From NCBI GenBank assembly GCA_900114405.1, contig FOSY01000013.1, forward strand, positions 14,231 through 78,230: a stretch of DNA of 64,000 nucleotides, in the 5' to 3' direction. The notes beneath the pieces were generated by a model that made no database searches, was not told the DNA's origin, and worked only from the letters and a program-made list of their open reading frames with translations. The translations under genes were made by a program, and so were the position numbers. This document shows positions 1 to 7,611 of the stretch, in pieces (position 1 is the stretch's first letter; the number at the start of each line of letters is the position of its first letter). Origin of the DNA: Lachnospiraceae bacterium KH1T2 (GTDB lineage: Bacteria; Bacillota; Clostridia; Lachnospirales; Lachnospiraceae).

Positions 1-654
1 AACCATTTTCGCTACTTAAAATTAAATGACATTAGCAGCAACTACGTTCAATGGCTCACAGAAACCAAAATGACCGAATTTCCTACAACTCACGTATTTC
101 ATTACGATGAAGACACTAAAGATAAAACAATTACCATAGGTTTCACGGGAGAATATGATCAAAAAGTCTTTGATTGTAAAAAAAATTATGACGAATTAAA
201 TACCATCATAGATGCTCACAATGCCTTTGTGACTTATCACAAAGATTATTTCCCACCTGAAAGTATCATTAAATTCAATGCTTCATTTGCTGCTCCAGGG
301 CGTCCTGAGATTGCTTTTATGAGCGCATATGATAATGCTGAAACTATGGCTACTCTAGGAGAATCTTACGATAACATCATAAAATTTGCATATGTAGATT
401 TATTCTCTCCACCCAATTGGGTCGTTGATGACGGATGTAGCTTCGATATTCCTAACGTCATTATCGTTACTAGCGAAAGTACTGTCGTAGATGTCCCTGA
501 TGATTATGACTTTCTAAAAGCATTTTCTCATGCTAAAAGAATAATTATCAATTCATGCCCCAATAACCACGATAAAGATGTGATTACTTCTAATGTTAAA
601 AAAATTCTACCTAATTCCGAAGTAATTTTTATTTATCTTGGAAAGATAATTTAA
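1..654 (+). CDS. lipoprotein-family protein, copy A (5' end outside window)
   Basis: The reading frame is open from base 1, and its first codons (NHFRYLKLND) match the mature start of the lipoprotein at 1846-2592, so the signal peptide and lipobox probably lie just before the window. The first internal ATG at 70 is therefore not the likely start. The two copies are almost the same for about 330 bases, then diverge sharply after the shared FAYV segment and keep only a VDDGC motif and a DYDFLKAFSH motif near the end. No known domain is recognised. If it matches copy B it is a surface-anchored lipoprotein of unknown function. Confidence 0.8.
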   Translation, partial: NHFRYLKLNDISSNYVQWLTETKMTEFPTTHVFHYDEDTKDKTITIGFTGEYDQKVFDCKKNYDELNTIIDAHNAFVTYHKDYFPPESIIKFNASFAAPGRPEIAFMSAYDNAETMATLGESYDNIIKFAYVDLFSPPNWVVDDGCSFDIPNVIIVTSESTVVDVPDDYDFLKAFSHAKRIIINSCPNNHDKDVITSNVKKILPNSEVIFIYLGKII

Positions 655-672
655 AAAAGGACAAGTGTGCAT

Positions 673-756
673 ATGCTATCTCGATACAAAACTATTTACC
701 ATATATCTATACTTTTTATTGCTCTTTTCTCATATTTATTTACAACGGAGAGATAG
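673..756 (+). pseudogene. truncated third copy of the lipoprotein signal peptide
   Basis: ATG at 673 opens 27 codons (MLSRYKTIYHISILFIALFS, then six more residues) ending at TAG 754-756. They match the signal peptide of the lipoprotein at 1846 almost codon for codon, and the upstream bases around gtgcatATG also resemble those before 1846. The match stops just before the lipobox, so no Cys is present. This reads as a deletion remnant of a third tandem copy. It may still be translated as a hydrophobic micropeptide, but nothing shows that. Confidence 0.65.
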
Positions 757-763
757 TATAAAC

Positions 764-826
764 ATGAATAAACTCAAACACAAGATAAATGAAACCGGAG
801 AATATACGGATGATCAAATTTTTTAA
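764..826 (+). CDS. possible 20-residue leader ORF
   Basis: ATG at 764 follows a GGAGAG ribosome-site-like stretch (747-752, 11 bases away) and runs 20 codons to TAA at 824-826. It overlaps the first codons of the membrane protein gene in another frame. Translational coupling is possible, but the only support is the ribosome site and the overlap. Confidence 0.2.
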   Translation: MNKLKHKINETGEYTDDQIF

Positions 827-1724
827 TAAAGCTAAATTAAGAAACAACACAGCCACTGCTGCATATTGTGAATATACATATATAGGAATCATTATGTTAA
901 TTTGTTACATTATCATAGCAGTTGCCATCAATCATTTAACAAATATCGATCTATATAATAATTTCATCATATTCGTCCTTTTTTTCTCTGTCACATTTGT
1001 TTTTTTGTGGGGAACTTCATCTCATTATGTCATAAACGACAGATATGTTTTTTCAAGAATTGGATTTAGTTTTAACCTGATCAAACTGCATGATATTCAC
1101 TTCTGCACTTTGCTCAATAATCACATTACTCTTTACAGGCTCAACGGAAATGAGATCAGATTAGACTTCAGCAATGGCACAAACAGTGATTCAAACCTCT
1201 TCATAGATAAGCTTCAGAAACATAATATACTTATCACCCACGTTCAGACCACCGGTCATGGTAATCCGGTTTCTTTTCCCTGGGACGAATTTGTCATGAG
1301 AAAAACTTTAGCTTTTCCGGACTATATGAACTTTATCTTTGCATTTTTCTTCTTTATTGTATTCCTGTCTTATACATTTGATAAAGTCGATTTATCACCA
1401 AGAAATATCGTATTACTACTTTTATCAGTAATCTGTATTACGCAATACATAAACGCTCTTTTTATAAAAATTAATGTATCTCATGATGGTCTCAAGGTGA
1501 AGAACTTCTTAGGAACAAAATTTATTCCTTTTGGTCAGATTTCCAATGCCAAGGCACAGAAAATAACAGTCAGCGGCTTCGAACGTATGCATATACATGT
1601 AGAGGCTTTATTTCTGTACCATGATGATAAACTTATAAAAATTCCCTGTAAAATAACCCGATACTATACGAATTATGATCTGCTGATTGCCAGTCTTCAC
1701 AACCACGGAATACAAACCAAGTGA
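810..1724 (+). CDS. membrane protein with two PH-like halves
   Basis: About 304 residues if translation starts at ATG 810, which has GGAG 9 bases upstream. An earlier in-frame ATG at 789 lacks a good ribosome site. The protein has two similar halves. Each has two hydrophobic helices (about residues 25-70 and 170-220) followed by a beta-rich soluble segment of the bacterial PH-like type (INDRYVFSRIGF in half one, VSHDGLKVKNFLGTKFIPF in half two). A smaller protein at 20936-21427 has one such half. Function unknown; it lies between two copies of the lipoprotein family, so a link to that family is possible. Its stop overlaps a short GTG ORF at 1721. Confidence 0.7.
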   Translation: MIKFFNKAKLRNNTATAAYCEYTYIGIIMLICYIIIAVAINHLTNIDLYNNFIIFVLFFSVTFVFLWGTSSHYVINDRYVFSRIGFSFNLIKLHDIHFCTLLNNHITLYRLNGNEIRLDFSNGTNSDSNLFIDKLQKHNILITHVQTTGHGNPVSFPWDEFVMRKTLAFPDYMNFIFAFFFFIVFLSYTFDKVDLSPRNIVLLLLSVICITQYINALFIKINVSHDGLKVKNFLGTKFIPFGQISNAKAQKITVSGFERMHIHVEALFLYHDDKLIKIPCKITRYYTNYDLLIASLHNHGIQTK

Positions 1725-1831
1725 ACTACGCATATGCCAATTGGGACGAATACCTTGCTTTTGTAGATGCAAAATCAAAAGCAGGCAAGATTGAAAATCG
1801 AGTAGGTTCAAGCGTAATGAAACTAAACTGA
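1721..1831 (+). pseudogene. 36-codon remnant or micro-ORF
   Basis: GTG at 1721 overlaps the TGA of the membrane protein gene and opens 36 codons (NYAYANWDEYLAFVDAKSKA, then a short Lys- and Asn-rich tail) to TGA 1829-1831. Its hydrophilic, protein-like composition suggests the C-terminal end of a lost gene left in front of lipoprotein copy B. It could instead be a translationally coupled micro-ORF. No homologue is recognised. Confidence 0.3.
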
Positions 1832-1845
1832 AAGGAACTCTGCAT

Positions 1846-2592
1846 ATGTTAGCGCAAAGAAAAACTATCTACCATATATCCATACTTTTAATCGCTCTTT
1901 TCTCATACTTATCTATGCTTCAGGGATGTGGCGTAAACCATTTTCGCTACTTAAAATTAAATGACATTAGCAGCAACTACGTTCAATGGCTCACAGAAAC
2001 CAAAATGACCGAATTTCCTACAACTCACGTTTTTGGTTACGATGAAGACACTAAAGATAAAACAATTACCATAGATTTCACGGGAGAATACGATCAAAAA
2101 GTCTTTGATTGTAAAAAAAATTATGACGAATTAAATACCATCATAGATGCTCACAATGCCTTTGTGACTTATCACAAAGATTACTTTCCACCTGAAAGTA
2201 TCATTAAATTCAATGCTTCATTTGCTGCTCCAGGACGTCCTGAGATTGCTTTTATGAGCGCATATGATAATGCTGAAACTATGGCAACTCTAGGAGAATC
2301 TTACGATAACATCATAAAATTTGCATATGTAAATTTGTTATTTCCTCCAAATTGGATCGTTGATGATGGATGTCGCTTCGATGTTCCTAATGTCATTATC
2401 TTTATTGACGAAGGTGCTGTCACAGGTGCTGCCAATAATATTAATGGTACTAATGATAATTATGACTTTCTAAAAGCTTTTTCTCATACTCAAAAAGTGA
2501 TTATCGATTCATATGCCACTAACCTTAATAAAGATGCGATTACTTCTAATGTTAAAAATATTCTTCCTAACTGCGAAGTAATTTTTATATGA
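1846..2592 (+). CDS. lipoprotein of unknown function, copy B
   Basis: 248 residues. The start at ATG 1846 is preceded by AAAGGA (about 9 bases). The N-terminus is a lipoprotein signal peptide: positive residues, a hydrophobic core, and the lipobox LQGC with Cys at about residue 28. The mature part (from FRYLKLNDIS) is acidic, mixed alpha/beta and not recognised. It is nearly identical to copy A at 1-654 up to about two thirds of its length and then diverges, with an insert (INGTNDN) absent from A. Tandem duplication with gene conversion of the 5' part is the simplest reading. Confidence 0.85.
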   Translation: MLAQRKTIYHISILLIALFSYLSMLQGCGVNHFRYLKLNDISSNYVQWLTETKMTEFPTTHVFGYDEDTKDKTITIDFTGEYDQKVFDCKKNYDELNTIIDAHNAFVTYHKDYFPPESIIKFNASFAAPGRPEIAFMSAYDNAETMATLGESYDNIIKFAYVNLLFPPNWIVDDGCRFDVPNVIIFIDEGAVTGAANNINGTNDNYDFLKAFSHTQKVIIDSYATNLNKDAITSNVKNILPNCEVIFI

Positions 2593-2616
2593 TATCGAAG
2601 TATCTAATTACACATA

Positions 2617-2652
2617 AAGCCACTGAAACACTATTATTGTGCTCAGTGGCTT
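2617..2652. terminator. hairpin between convergent genes
   Basis: A perfect 10-base stem (AAGCCACTGA with TCAGTGGCTT, 16-base loop) lies between the plus-strand lipoprotein and the minus-strand gene ending at 2748. No strong T run follows on either strand, so termination strength is doubtful. Confidence 0.4.
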
Positions 2653-2747
2653 CTGCAGATCCATTATCAATTGTAATTGTCGCATTATCGCTATAATTTC
2701 ATCTATAATCTTTCGCATGTCCTGCATATCTGAACATATATGCTTTC

Positions 2748-3791
2748 CTATATCTGGCTGTCTATACTACCGCCCTTAACATCCTCTGAAAGTAAACTCA
2801 GTTTATTAAGGATGTTTTTAATCTCAGAGTTAACAGCATCCTGTGTATCATCCATAGATGCTCCATCTGAAATAGTAGCTCTCTGAACATCCTCTACTTC
2901 CAAGTCATCAGCTTCTGTACGTTTTCTTCTTGCTATGGCTCGCTTTACATCCGCGCTGGTATCCTGATTCTCCCCTGCATGTTCCTTAATACTCTCAAGC
3001 ACTTCCTGCTGAGCAGCCTCTTTTTCAAGTTTCTTCGCTTCTTCCTTCTTTTCTTCTTTCTTCTTCTCTACAATTTCTTTTGCTTTTTCCTCTCGCTCTT
3101 TTCTTTCGCTCTCAGCATGTTCAACTGCTTCTTGTCTCAAAAGAGCAATCGTTTCACCATTAGATGCTTCCATTATGTCTTCCGCCGCTTCACGCGCATT
3201 TCGCATGTCCCGAGACTTATCTCGCTCTTTGTTCATCTCGGAATATGCCTGAACATTAGCTTCCTGCAGCGCTTTGCTAGTTCGTATGTCAGCGGAATTC
3301 TGCAAATTCTTGGAAACATACAAAAGAGCTCTTTTCTGATATTCCGACATACTTTCTATTTCCTTTTCCGAAAGCCCATCCTCAGAAAAAGTTGCCTTAT
3401 AAGCCAATTTTTTTAAATCCTGATTTTCCTTACTATCAGGATCAATGTTATATTCATCCTGAAGCTCTTTTAATCTGGCATCATTATCCATAGTGTCTGC
3501 AGTCTTTTCTTTAATTTCATCACGAAGGCGCGCTATCTCCTCTTTAATTGACTGCATCTGATCGTCTAACTTTTTTTCTCCGCTAAAAGCCCTTAGCACC
3601 ACCCTGCGCGCCTGATTTCTGGCAAGTCTCTGCCTCTGCTGGATAAAGCTTTCCCCATTAAGGTTTGCTGCGGAAAGCAAAAACGGATTCTCATTTTTCT
3701 TTTTTTCTCTACCTGTGCCACCAACACTCTGACGACTATTTTGATTTTGAACATGAAAAACAGGAATATTTGCGTTTTGTCGTACTTCCAT
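2748..3791 (-). CDS. charged coiled-coil protein of unknown function
   Basis: 347 residues starting at the ATG whose complement is 3789-3791. GGAGG sits 5 bases upstream, which favours this start over one 12 codons earlier. There is no signal peptide or membrane segment. Residues about 75-140 and 200-290 are rich in Glu, Lys and Arg and predict long coiled coils (for example EKKKEEKKEEAKKLEKEAA). The protein probably acts in the cytoplasm as a structural or scaffold protein. No domain is recognised. It is monocistronic and converges on the lipoprotein gene. Confidence 0.75.
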   Translation of the reverse strand: MEVRQNANIPVFHVQNQNSRQSVGGTGREKKKNENPFLLSAANLNGESFIQQRQRLARNQARRVVLRAFSGEKKLDDQMQSIKEEIARLRDEIKEKTADTMDNDARLKELQDEYNIDPDSKENQDLKKLAYKATFSEDGLSEKEIESMSEYQKRALLYVSKNLQNSADIRTSKALQEANVQAYSEMNKERDKSRDMRNAREAAEDIMEASNGETIALLRQEAVEHAESERKEREEKAKEIVEKKKEEKKEEAKKLEKEAAQQEVLESIKEHAGENQDTSADVKRAIARRKRTEADDLEVEDVQRATISDGASMDDTQDAVNSEIKNILNKLSLLSEDVKGGSIDSQI

Positions 3792-3967
3792 AAAAACCTC
3801 CGCATTCAATAAAACTAACACTATCATGCGTCAAGCATTATTATGTTTTTCTACATATATATCGGTAAAATATTTAACCAATTTTAGTGTTTTGGCACAT
3901 TTATAATTAAACTTATGTCATAGCTTGAATGTGCCTTATGCTGGCGATTTCAAAAATTCGAAAAATG

Positions 3968-3976
3968 TGCTATAAA
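3968..3976 (+). promoter_or_regulatory. extended -10 element
   Basis: TGC directly precedes TATAAA (3971-3976), an extended -10 form. No clear -35 is seen. It would start a transcript near 3983, about 65 bases before the small ORF at 4050. Confidence 0.35.
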
Positions 3977-4049
3977 GGCTATGTGTGATCAGGTCGCAGA
4001 AGCCTTCTCATTAACACATAGCAGAGTGCAGAAAGGAGTTATGGAGATT

Positions 4050-4235
4050 ATGGGCGGACAAGTGTTAGATTATGAGGCAAAAAGAATTGCCAGAGAAAAA
4101 GAAATAGAGGATGTTAAAAACATGATTTATTTTGTTGTTTCGGAAGATAAAATTCTCAGCAAATATTCAAAAGACATTTACGATAAAGCTCTAAATCAGA
4201 TGAAACAGGCTGAGGAAGAACTTAAAGAAATGTAA
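4050..4235 (+). CDS. small charged protein of unknown function
   Basis: 61 residues from ATG 4050. AAAGGAG at 4032-4038 lies 11 bases upstream; an ATG at 4041 is too close to that site. The product is Glu- and Lys-rich, probably all helical, with no signal peptide. The frame extends upstream to 3981 without a ribosome site. It resembles the tail of larger proteins and could be a remnant, but it has its own ribosome site, a candidate promoter and a strong terminator. Function unknown. Confidence 0.5.
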   Translation: MGGQVLDYEAKRIAREKEIEDVKNMIYFVVSEDKILSKYSKDIYDKALNQMKQAEEELKEM

Positions 4236-4258
4236 TTAAGACATTATTTTTTAATACA

Positions 4259-4313
4259 AAAATCCCCCTCAGGCAGACTCGATCATTTATCTTGTCTGCT
4301 TGAGGGGGATTTA
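4259..4313. terminator. bidirectional terminator
   Basis: A long stem of AAATCCCCCTCA.GCAGAC with its complement, with A and T runs on both outer sides. It serves the small plus-strand ORF and the antiterminator gene ending at 4342 from the other strand. Confidence 0.8.
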
Positions 4314-4341
4314 TTAAACAACCCTAATTACAGTCTTTAAT

Positions 4342-5175
4342 TTATTCGTTAAAACCTTCTCCACTGACACGTTCAATGTGCATAGCGAGATAACCAATTT
4401 CAGCCTCCTGAAGCTCTTTATTCAGGCTGACTGCCATTTCATCACAAATTCTCTGCGCTATTGCGAAGGTTTCCGGATACTTTATTTTCATATAGTCATT
4501 CATATCAAGCTTTAACTTCTCTCCGGTATTCATGCGCACTACCATGTAACGGATATGATTCATCAAACGATTATATCCAAGAGAAGTTGTTTCCAAATGT
4601 ACCCCTGTATTCTTCTCAATAGCTTCTATACACTCATTTATGACGTGTGCCGTCTGCATCGCCTGAGATACACTTTCATCCTCGATAGCAGAATGAACAT
4701 GGAGTGCAAGAAAACCCACTTCGTCATCCGTTATCGTAACCGAAAACTTATCCTTAACGAGTTTTCTCGCTATCTCAGCCGTTTTATATTCTACATGAAA
4801 GAGAACTTTGATATCATCTGTAAGCGGATTTTTTATCTTTTCATTATTAGTCATACGACCGATAGCAAATTGAAGATGATCCGCCATTGGAAAGAGTATT
4901 TTCCTGTCTACCTTTCCAAAATTTTTCTCAGCTTCGTTTAATACGCTGTCCGCAATCTCAAGACATATAGGATCTACCTGTTTTACGATATCCTCTGCTG
5001 TACCTCTGTCAGTATCACTCTGCAAAGAGTATACAGTAGTTCCTTCAACAGTACCCAGTTCCTCAGAGATCTTGCGCCCGAAGCCGATCCCCTTACCCAT
5101 AATCAGATATTCTTTTGTCTCATCATCCACTGCTATCACGGCATTGTGGTTAAGTACTTTTGTAATCCTATACAT
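4342..5175 (-). CDS. BglG/LicT-family transcription antiterminator
   Basis: 277 residues, the full length of the family. The N-terminal RNA-binding domain (about 1-55, MYRITKVLNHNAVIAVDD) is followed by two PTS regulation domains. PRD1 keeps His in the MADHLQFAIGR and LALHVHSAI motifs; PRD2 keeps His in LMNHIRY and LAMHIERV. These histidines are phosphorylated by PTS proteins in the family, which sets whether the dimer binds its RNA target and prevents termination. It lies 69 bases downstream of the glucose-type PTS gene on the same strand, so it probably controls that gene through the leader at 7410-7554. Which sugar it senses (GlcT-like or LicT-like) is inferred from the neighbour only. Confidence 0.9.
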   Translation of the reverse strand: MYRITKVLNHNAVIAVDDETKEYLIMGKGIGFGRKISEELGTVEGTTVYSLQSDTDRGTAEDIVKQVDPICLEIADSVLNEAEKNFGKVDRKILFPMADHLQFAIGRMTNNEKIKNPLTDDIKVLFHVEYKTAEIARKLVKDKFSVTITDDEVGFLALHVHSAIEDESVSQAMQTAHVINECIEAIEKNTGVHLETTSLGYNRLMNHIRYMVVRMNTGEKLKLDMNDYMKIKYPETFAIAQRICDEMAVSLNKELQEAEIGYLAMHIERVSGEGFNE

Positions 5176-5244
5176 ACGAAACCTCTTTCCTACTCAAACC
5201 ATGATAGCAATTAGTGATATTTCATGCAAGAAAATAATTCATAA

Positions 5245-7401
5245 TTATTCATAAAAATCTACAGCAAAGAGCTCTTCTCCAGCTTTAACTTCGCCAGTCT
5301 TTATGAGACGTACATCCTGATTCTCATCGTCAAGATCAGTTGCAAGAACAGGTGTTACGATTGAAGGAGCATTTTTCTTGAGGAAGTCAAGATCAAGCTC
5401 AAGAAGCGGATCACCCTTCTTAACCTTCTGACCGTTTTCAACAAGTGCCTTGAATCCCTGACCATTAAGCTTAACTGTGTCCACACCTACGTGGATGAGC
5501 ATGCTCACACCTGACTCTGTCATGAAACCAACAGCATGCTTTGTGTCAAATACATAAGCAACTTCTCCGTCTTCAGGAGCACGAACGATGTTATCCTCTG
5601 GAGTTACTGCAGCGCCAAGTCCCATCATTCCTTCTGCAAATGCCTGGTCAGGAGTTGTTGAAAGATCAGCTGCCTTACCAGTGATCGGGCTTGAGATAAC
5701 TACAGTCTTCACAAGCTTCTTTTCTGACTTTGTATCAGCCTTAGCTTCTGAAGCATCAGCTTCAGCTGCACCTGCACCCTCGAAGTATGTGTTAGGTGCT
5801 GTTTCAAGATAATCTTCAAGGTTTGACTTAATAACTGTTACGTGAGGTCCATAGATGACCTGAACACCATTTCCTCTGTGAACTACGCCTGAAGCGCCTG
5901 TTCCTTTAAGGATTGCATCATTAACACGGTTAGAATCTTTTACTGTAATACGAAGTCTTGTTGCGCAGCAGTCAACATCAGAGATATTTGCCTTTCCGCC
6001 AAGACCATTTGTGATAGTTTCACTAAGCTCGTCTGAAGAAGCCTCTCCAGCCTTCTTTGCCTTATAATCAGCCTTTGTATAAAGCTTTGTCTCTACGTCA
6101 TCATCTTCACGACCAGGTGTCTTGAGGTCGAGCTTCTTAATAAGGAAGCTGAAAATGAAGTAGTAAAGCAGGAAGTAAACGATACCTACCGGGATGATGA
6201 GCATCCAGCTTGTCTTTGCGTTACCCTGAAGGATACCGAAAAGAAGAAGGTCGATAAGTCCGCCTGAGAATGTAAGACCAACTGCAATATTAAGCATGTG
6301 TGCGATCATATAAGCCGCACCTGCAAGTACTACCTGTACACCGAAAAGGATAGGTGCTACGAACAGGAATGAGAACTCGATAGGCTCTGTGATACCTGTG
6401 AACATTGAAGCAAGTGCTGCTGAAAGAAGAAGACCGCCTGCTGCCTTTCTCTTTTCAGGCTTTGCTGTACGATACATAGCAAGAGCTGCACCCGGGAGAC
6501 CAAAGATCATGAAAATGAACTCACCTGAGAAATATCTTGTTGCATCTGCGCTGAAGTGAGCGATATTAGCTGAGTCTGCAAGCTGAGCGAAGAAGATATT
6601 CTGTCCGCCTTCTACTACCTGTCCTGCAACTTCTGCTGTACCACCTACTGCTGTCTGCCAGAAAGGCATGTAGAATACGTGGTGAAGTCCGAATGGGATA
6701 AGTGCTCTCTTAACGATACCGAAAATAAGTGTTCCGAAGTATCCGCTGCCTGTAACAAGTCCGCCAAGTGCATAGATACCTGTCTGAACTGTAGGCCAGA
6801 TAAAGAACATGAGGATACCAACAAATGTATAAACAAGTGTTGAGATGATCGGAACGAATCTTGAGCCACCGAAGAATGAGATAGCTGCCGGAAGCTGAAT
6901 CTTATAGAACTTATTGTGAAGAGCTGAAACTCCAAGTCCTACGATGATACCGCCGAAAACACCCATCTGAAGTGAATTGATACCACATACGCTTGTTACT
7001 GTTCCTGAAAGAACTGTATCAGCAACTGTTCCGTCTGCATTGACCATTCCTGAGATAGTAAGCATTGTGCTTATAGCTGTATGCATAACGAAGTATGCGA
7101 TCATAGCTGCAAGAGCAGATACTTCCTTCTCTTTCTTTGCCATACCGATAGCTACACCTACTGCAAAGATAAGCGGAAGGTTGCCAAAGATAACATTACT
7201 TACATCATTGAAGATAAGCATGAGGCTGTGCATAAATGTGCCATTGCCAAAGATACCTTCAAGATGATAGGTTGCGATTGTTGTTTCGTTTGTGAATGAG
7301 CTGCCAAGACCAAGCAGAAGACCTGCTACCGGCAGAATTGCGATTGGAAGCATGAAACTTCTTCCTACACGCTGAAGTACACCAAAAATTTTGTCCTTCA
7401 T
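5245..7401 (-). CDS. PTS glucose/N-acetylglucosamine-type transporter, EIICBA
   Basis: 718 residues in the order IIC-IIB-IIA. IIC (about 1-430) starts VLQRVGRSFMLPIAILPVAG and carries multiple membrane segments and the GITEPIEFSFLF motif. IIB (about 450-535) holds the phosphorylated Cys in CCATRLR (about residue 479). IIA (about 575-718) has the Crr-like active His in MLIHVGVDTV (about residue 636). The protein imports and phosphorylates a hexose, most likely glucose, with phosphate from HPr. Ribosome site AAGGGAG lies 8 bases before ATG. It is followed by the BglG-type antiterminator and preceded by a strong promoter and a structured leader. Substrate choice between glucose and GlcNAc cannot be settled here. 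Confidence 0.92.
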   Translation of the reverse strand: MKDKIFGVLQRVGRSFMLPIAILPVAGLLLGLGSSFTNETTIATYHLEGIFGNGTFMHSLMLIFNDVSNVIFGNLPLIFAVGVAIGMAKKEKEVSALAAMIAYFVMHTAISTMLTISGMVNADGTVADTVLSGTVTSVCGINSLQMGVFGGIIVGLGVSALHNKFYKIQLPAAISFFGGSRFVPIISTLVYTFVGILMFFIWPTVQTGIYALGGLVTGSGYFGTLIFGIVKRALIPFGLHHVFYMPFWQTAVGGTAEVAGQVVEGGQNIFFAQLADSANIAHFSADATRYFSGEFIFMIFGLPGAALAMYRTAKPEKRKAAGGLLLSAALASMFTGITEPIEFSFLFVAPILFGVQVVLAGAAYMIAHMLNIAVGLTFSGGLIDLLLFGILQGNAKTSWMLIIPVGIVYFLLYYFIFSFLIKKLDLKTPGREDDDVETKLYTKADYKAKKAGEASSDELSETITNGLGGKANISDVDCCATRLRITVKDSNRVNDAILKGTGASGVVHRGNGVQVIYGPHVTVIKSNLEDYLETAPNTYFEGAGAAEADASEAKADTKSEKKLVKTVVISSPITGKAADLSTTPDQAFAEGMMGLGAAVTPEDNIVRAPEDGEVAYVFDTKHAVGFMTESGVSMLIHVGVDTVKLNGQGFKALVENGQKVKKGDPLLELDLDFLKKNAPSIVTPVLATDLDDENQDVRLIKTGEVKAGEELFAVDFYE

Positions 7402-7409
7402 AGTTAGTT

Positions 7410-7435
7410 CTCCCTTTCTGAAAAAGCTAGGGGAG
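7410..7435 (-). promoter_or_regulatory. hairpin that can cover the PTS gene ribosome site
   Basis: On the transcript, CTCCC (complement of 7431-7435) can pair with GGGAG (complement of 7410-7414), which is the ribosome site of the PTS gene. Part of the 5' arm is shared with the closing arm of the 7434-7490 hairpin, so the two folds may compete. Confidence 0.35.
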
Positions 7436-7490
7436 TTTACATCTTTGCGCCTGCTTTAAAACAAAAAAGCAGGCACTAACAATATAAACT
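7434..7490 (-). promoter_or_regulatory. RAT-like second leader hairpin
   Basis: The transcript strand can form AGTTTA/TAAACT closing pairs, an internal loop holding ATTGTTA on one side, and GTGCCTGC/GCAGGCGC (8 pairs, one G-U). Short stems split by a loop with TTGTTA recall BglG-family antiterminator sites. It uses the 3' arm and T run of the terminator at 7462-7526, so the two are mutually exclusive. It lies downstream of the terminator's 5' arm, unlike the usual order, so the assignment is tentative. Confidence 0.4.
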
Positions 7491-7526
7491 TATCCCATTG
7501 GTTAAGTGTTATATCAGTTAATGCCT
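7462..7526 (-). terminator. leader terminator of the PTS gene
   Basis: On the transcript AGGCATTAAC (from 7526-7517) pairs with GTTAGTGCCT (from 7480-7471), with further nested pairs (ACTTA/TAAGT, CC/GG) and then GC and six T. It lies between the promoter and the gene, as expected for a PTS gene controlled by antitermination. Confidence 0.6.
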
Positions 7527-7553
7527 ACTTAAAGTTACATACTGTGTTTGAGT

Positions 7554-7582
7554 ATAGTAACATATAACTATCACTTTGTCAA
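7554..7582 (-). promoter_or_regulatory. sigma-70-type promoter of the PTS operon
   Basis: TTGACA, a 17-base spacer and TACTAT on the minus strand. The -10 overlaps an interrupted inverted repeat (GTTAC.ATACT with AGTATGTAAC), which could be an operator. Confidence 0.75.
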
Positions 7583-7611
7583 TATTTTCACCAAGTTAAA
7601 TTTACTTTTTC

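Noticed and set aside
2979..3416. 145-codon plus-strand ORF rich in Phe and Leu
   Set aside because: It is the antisense of the Lys/Glu-rich coiled-coil gene, which turns into Phe/Leu codons on the other strand.
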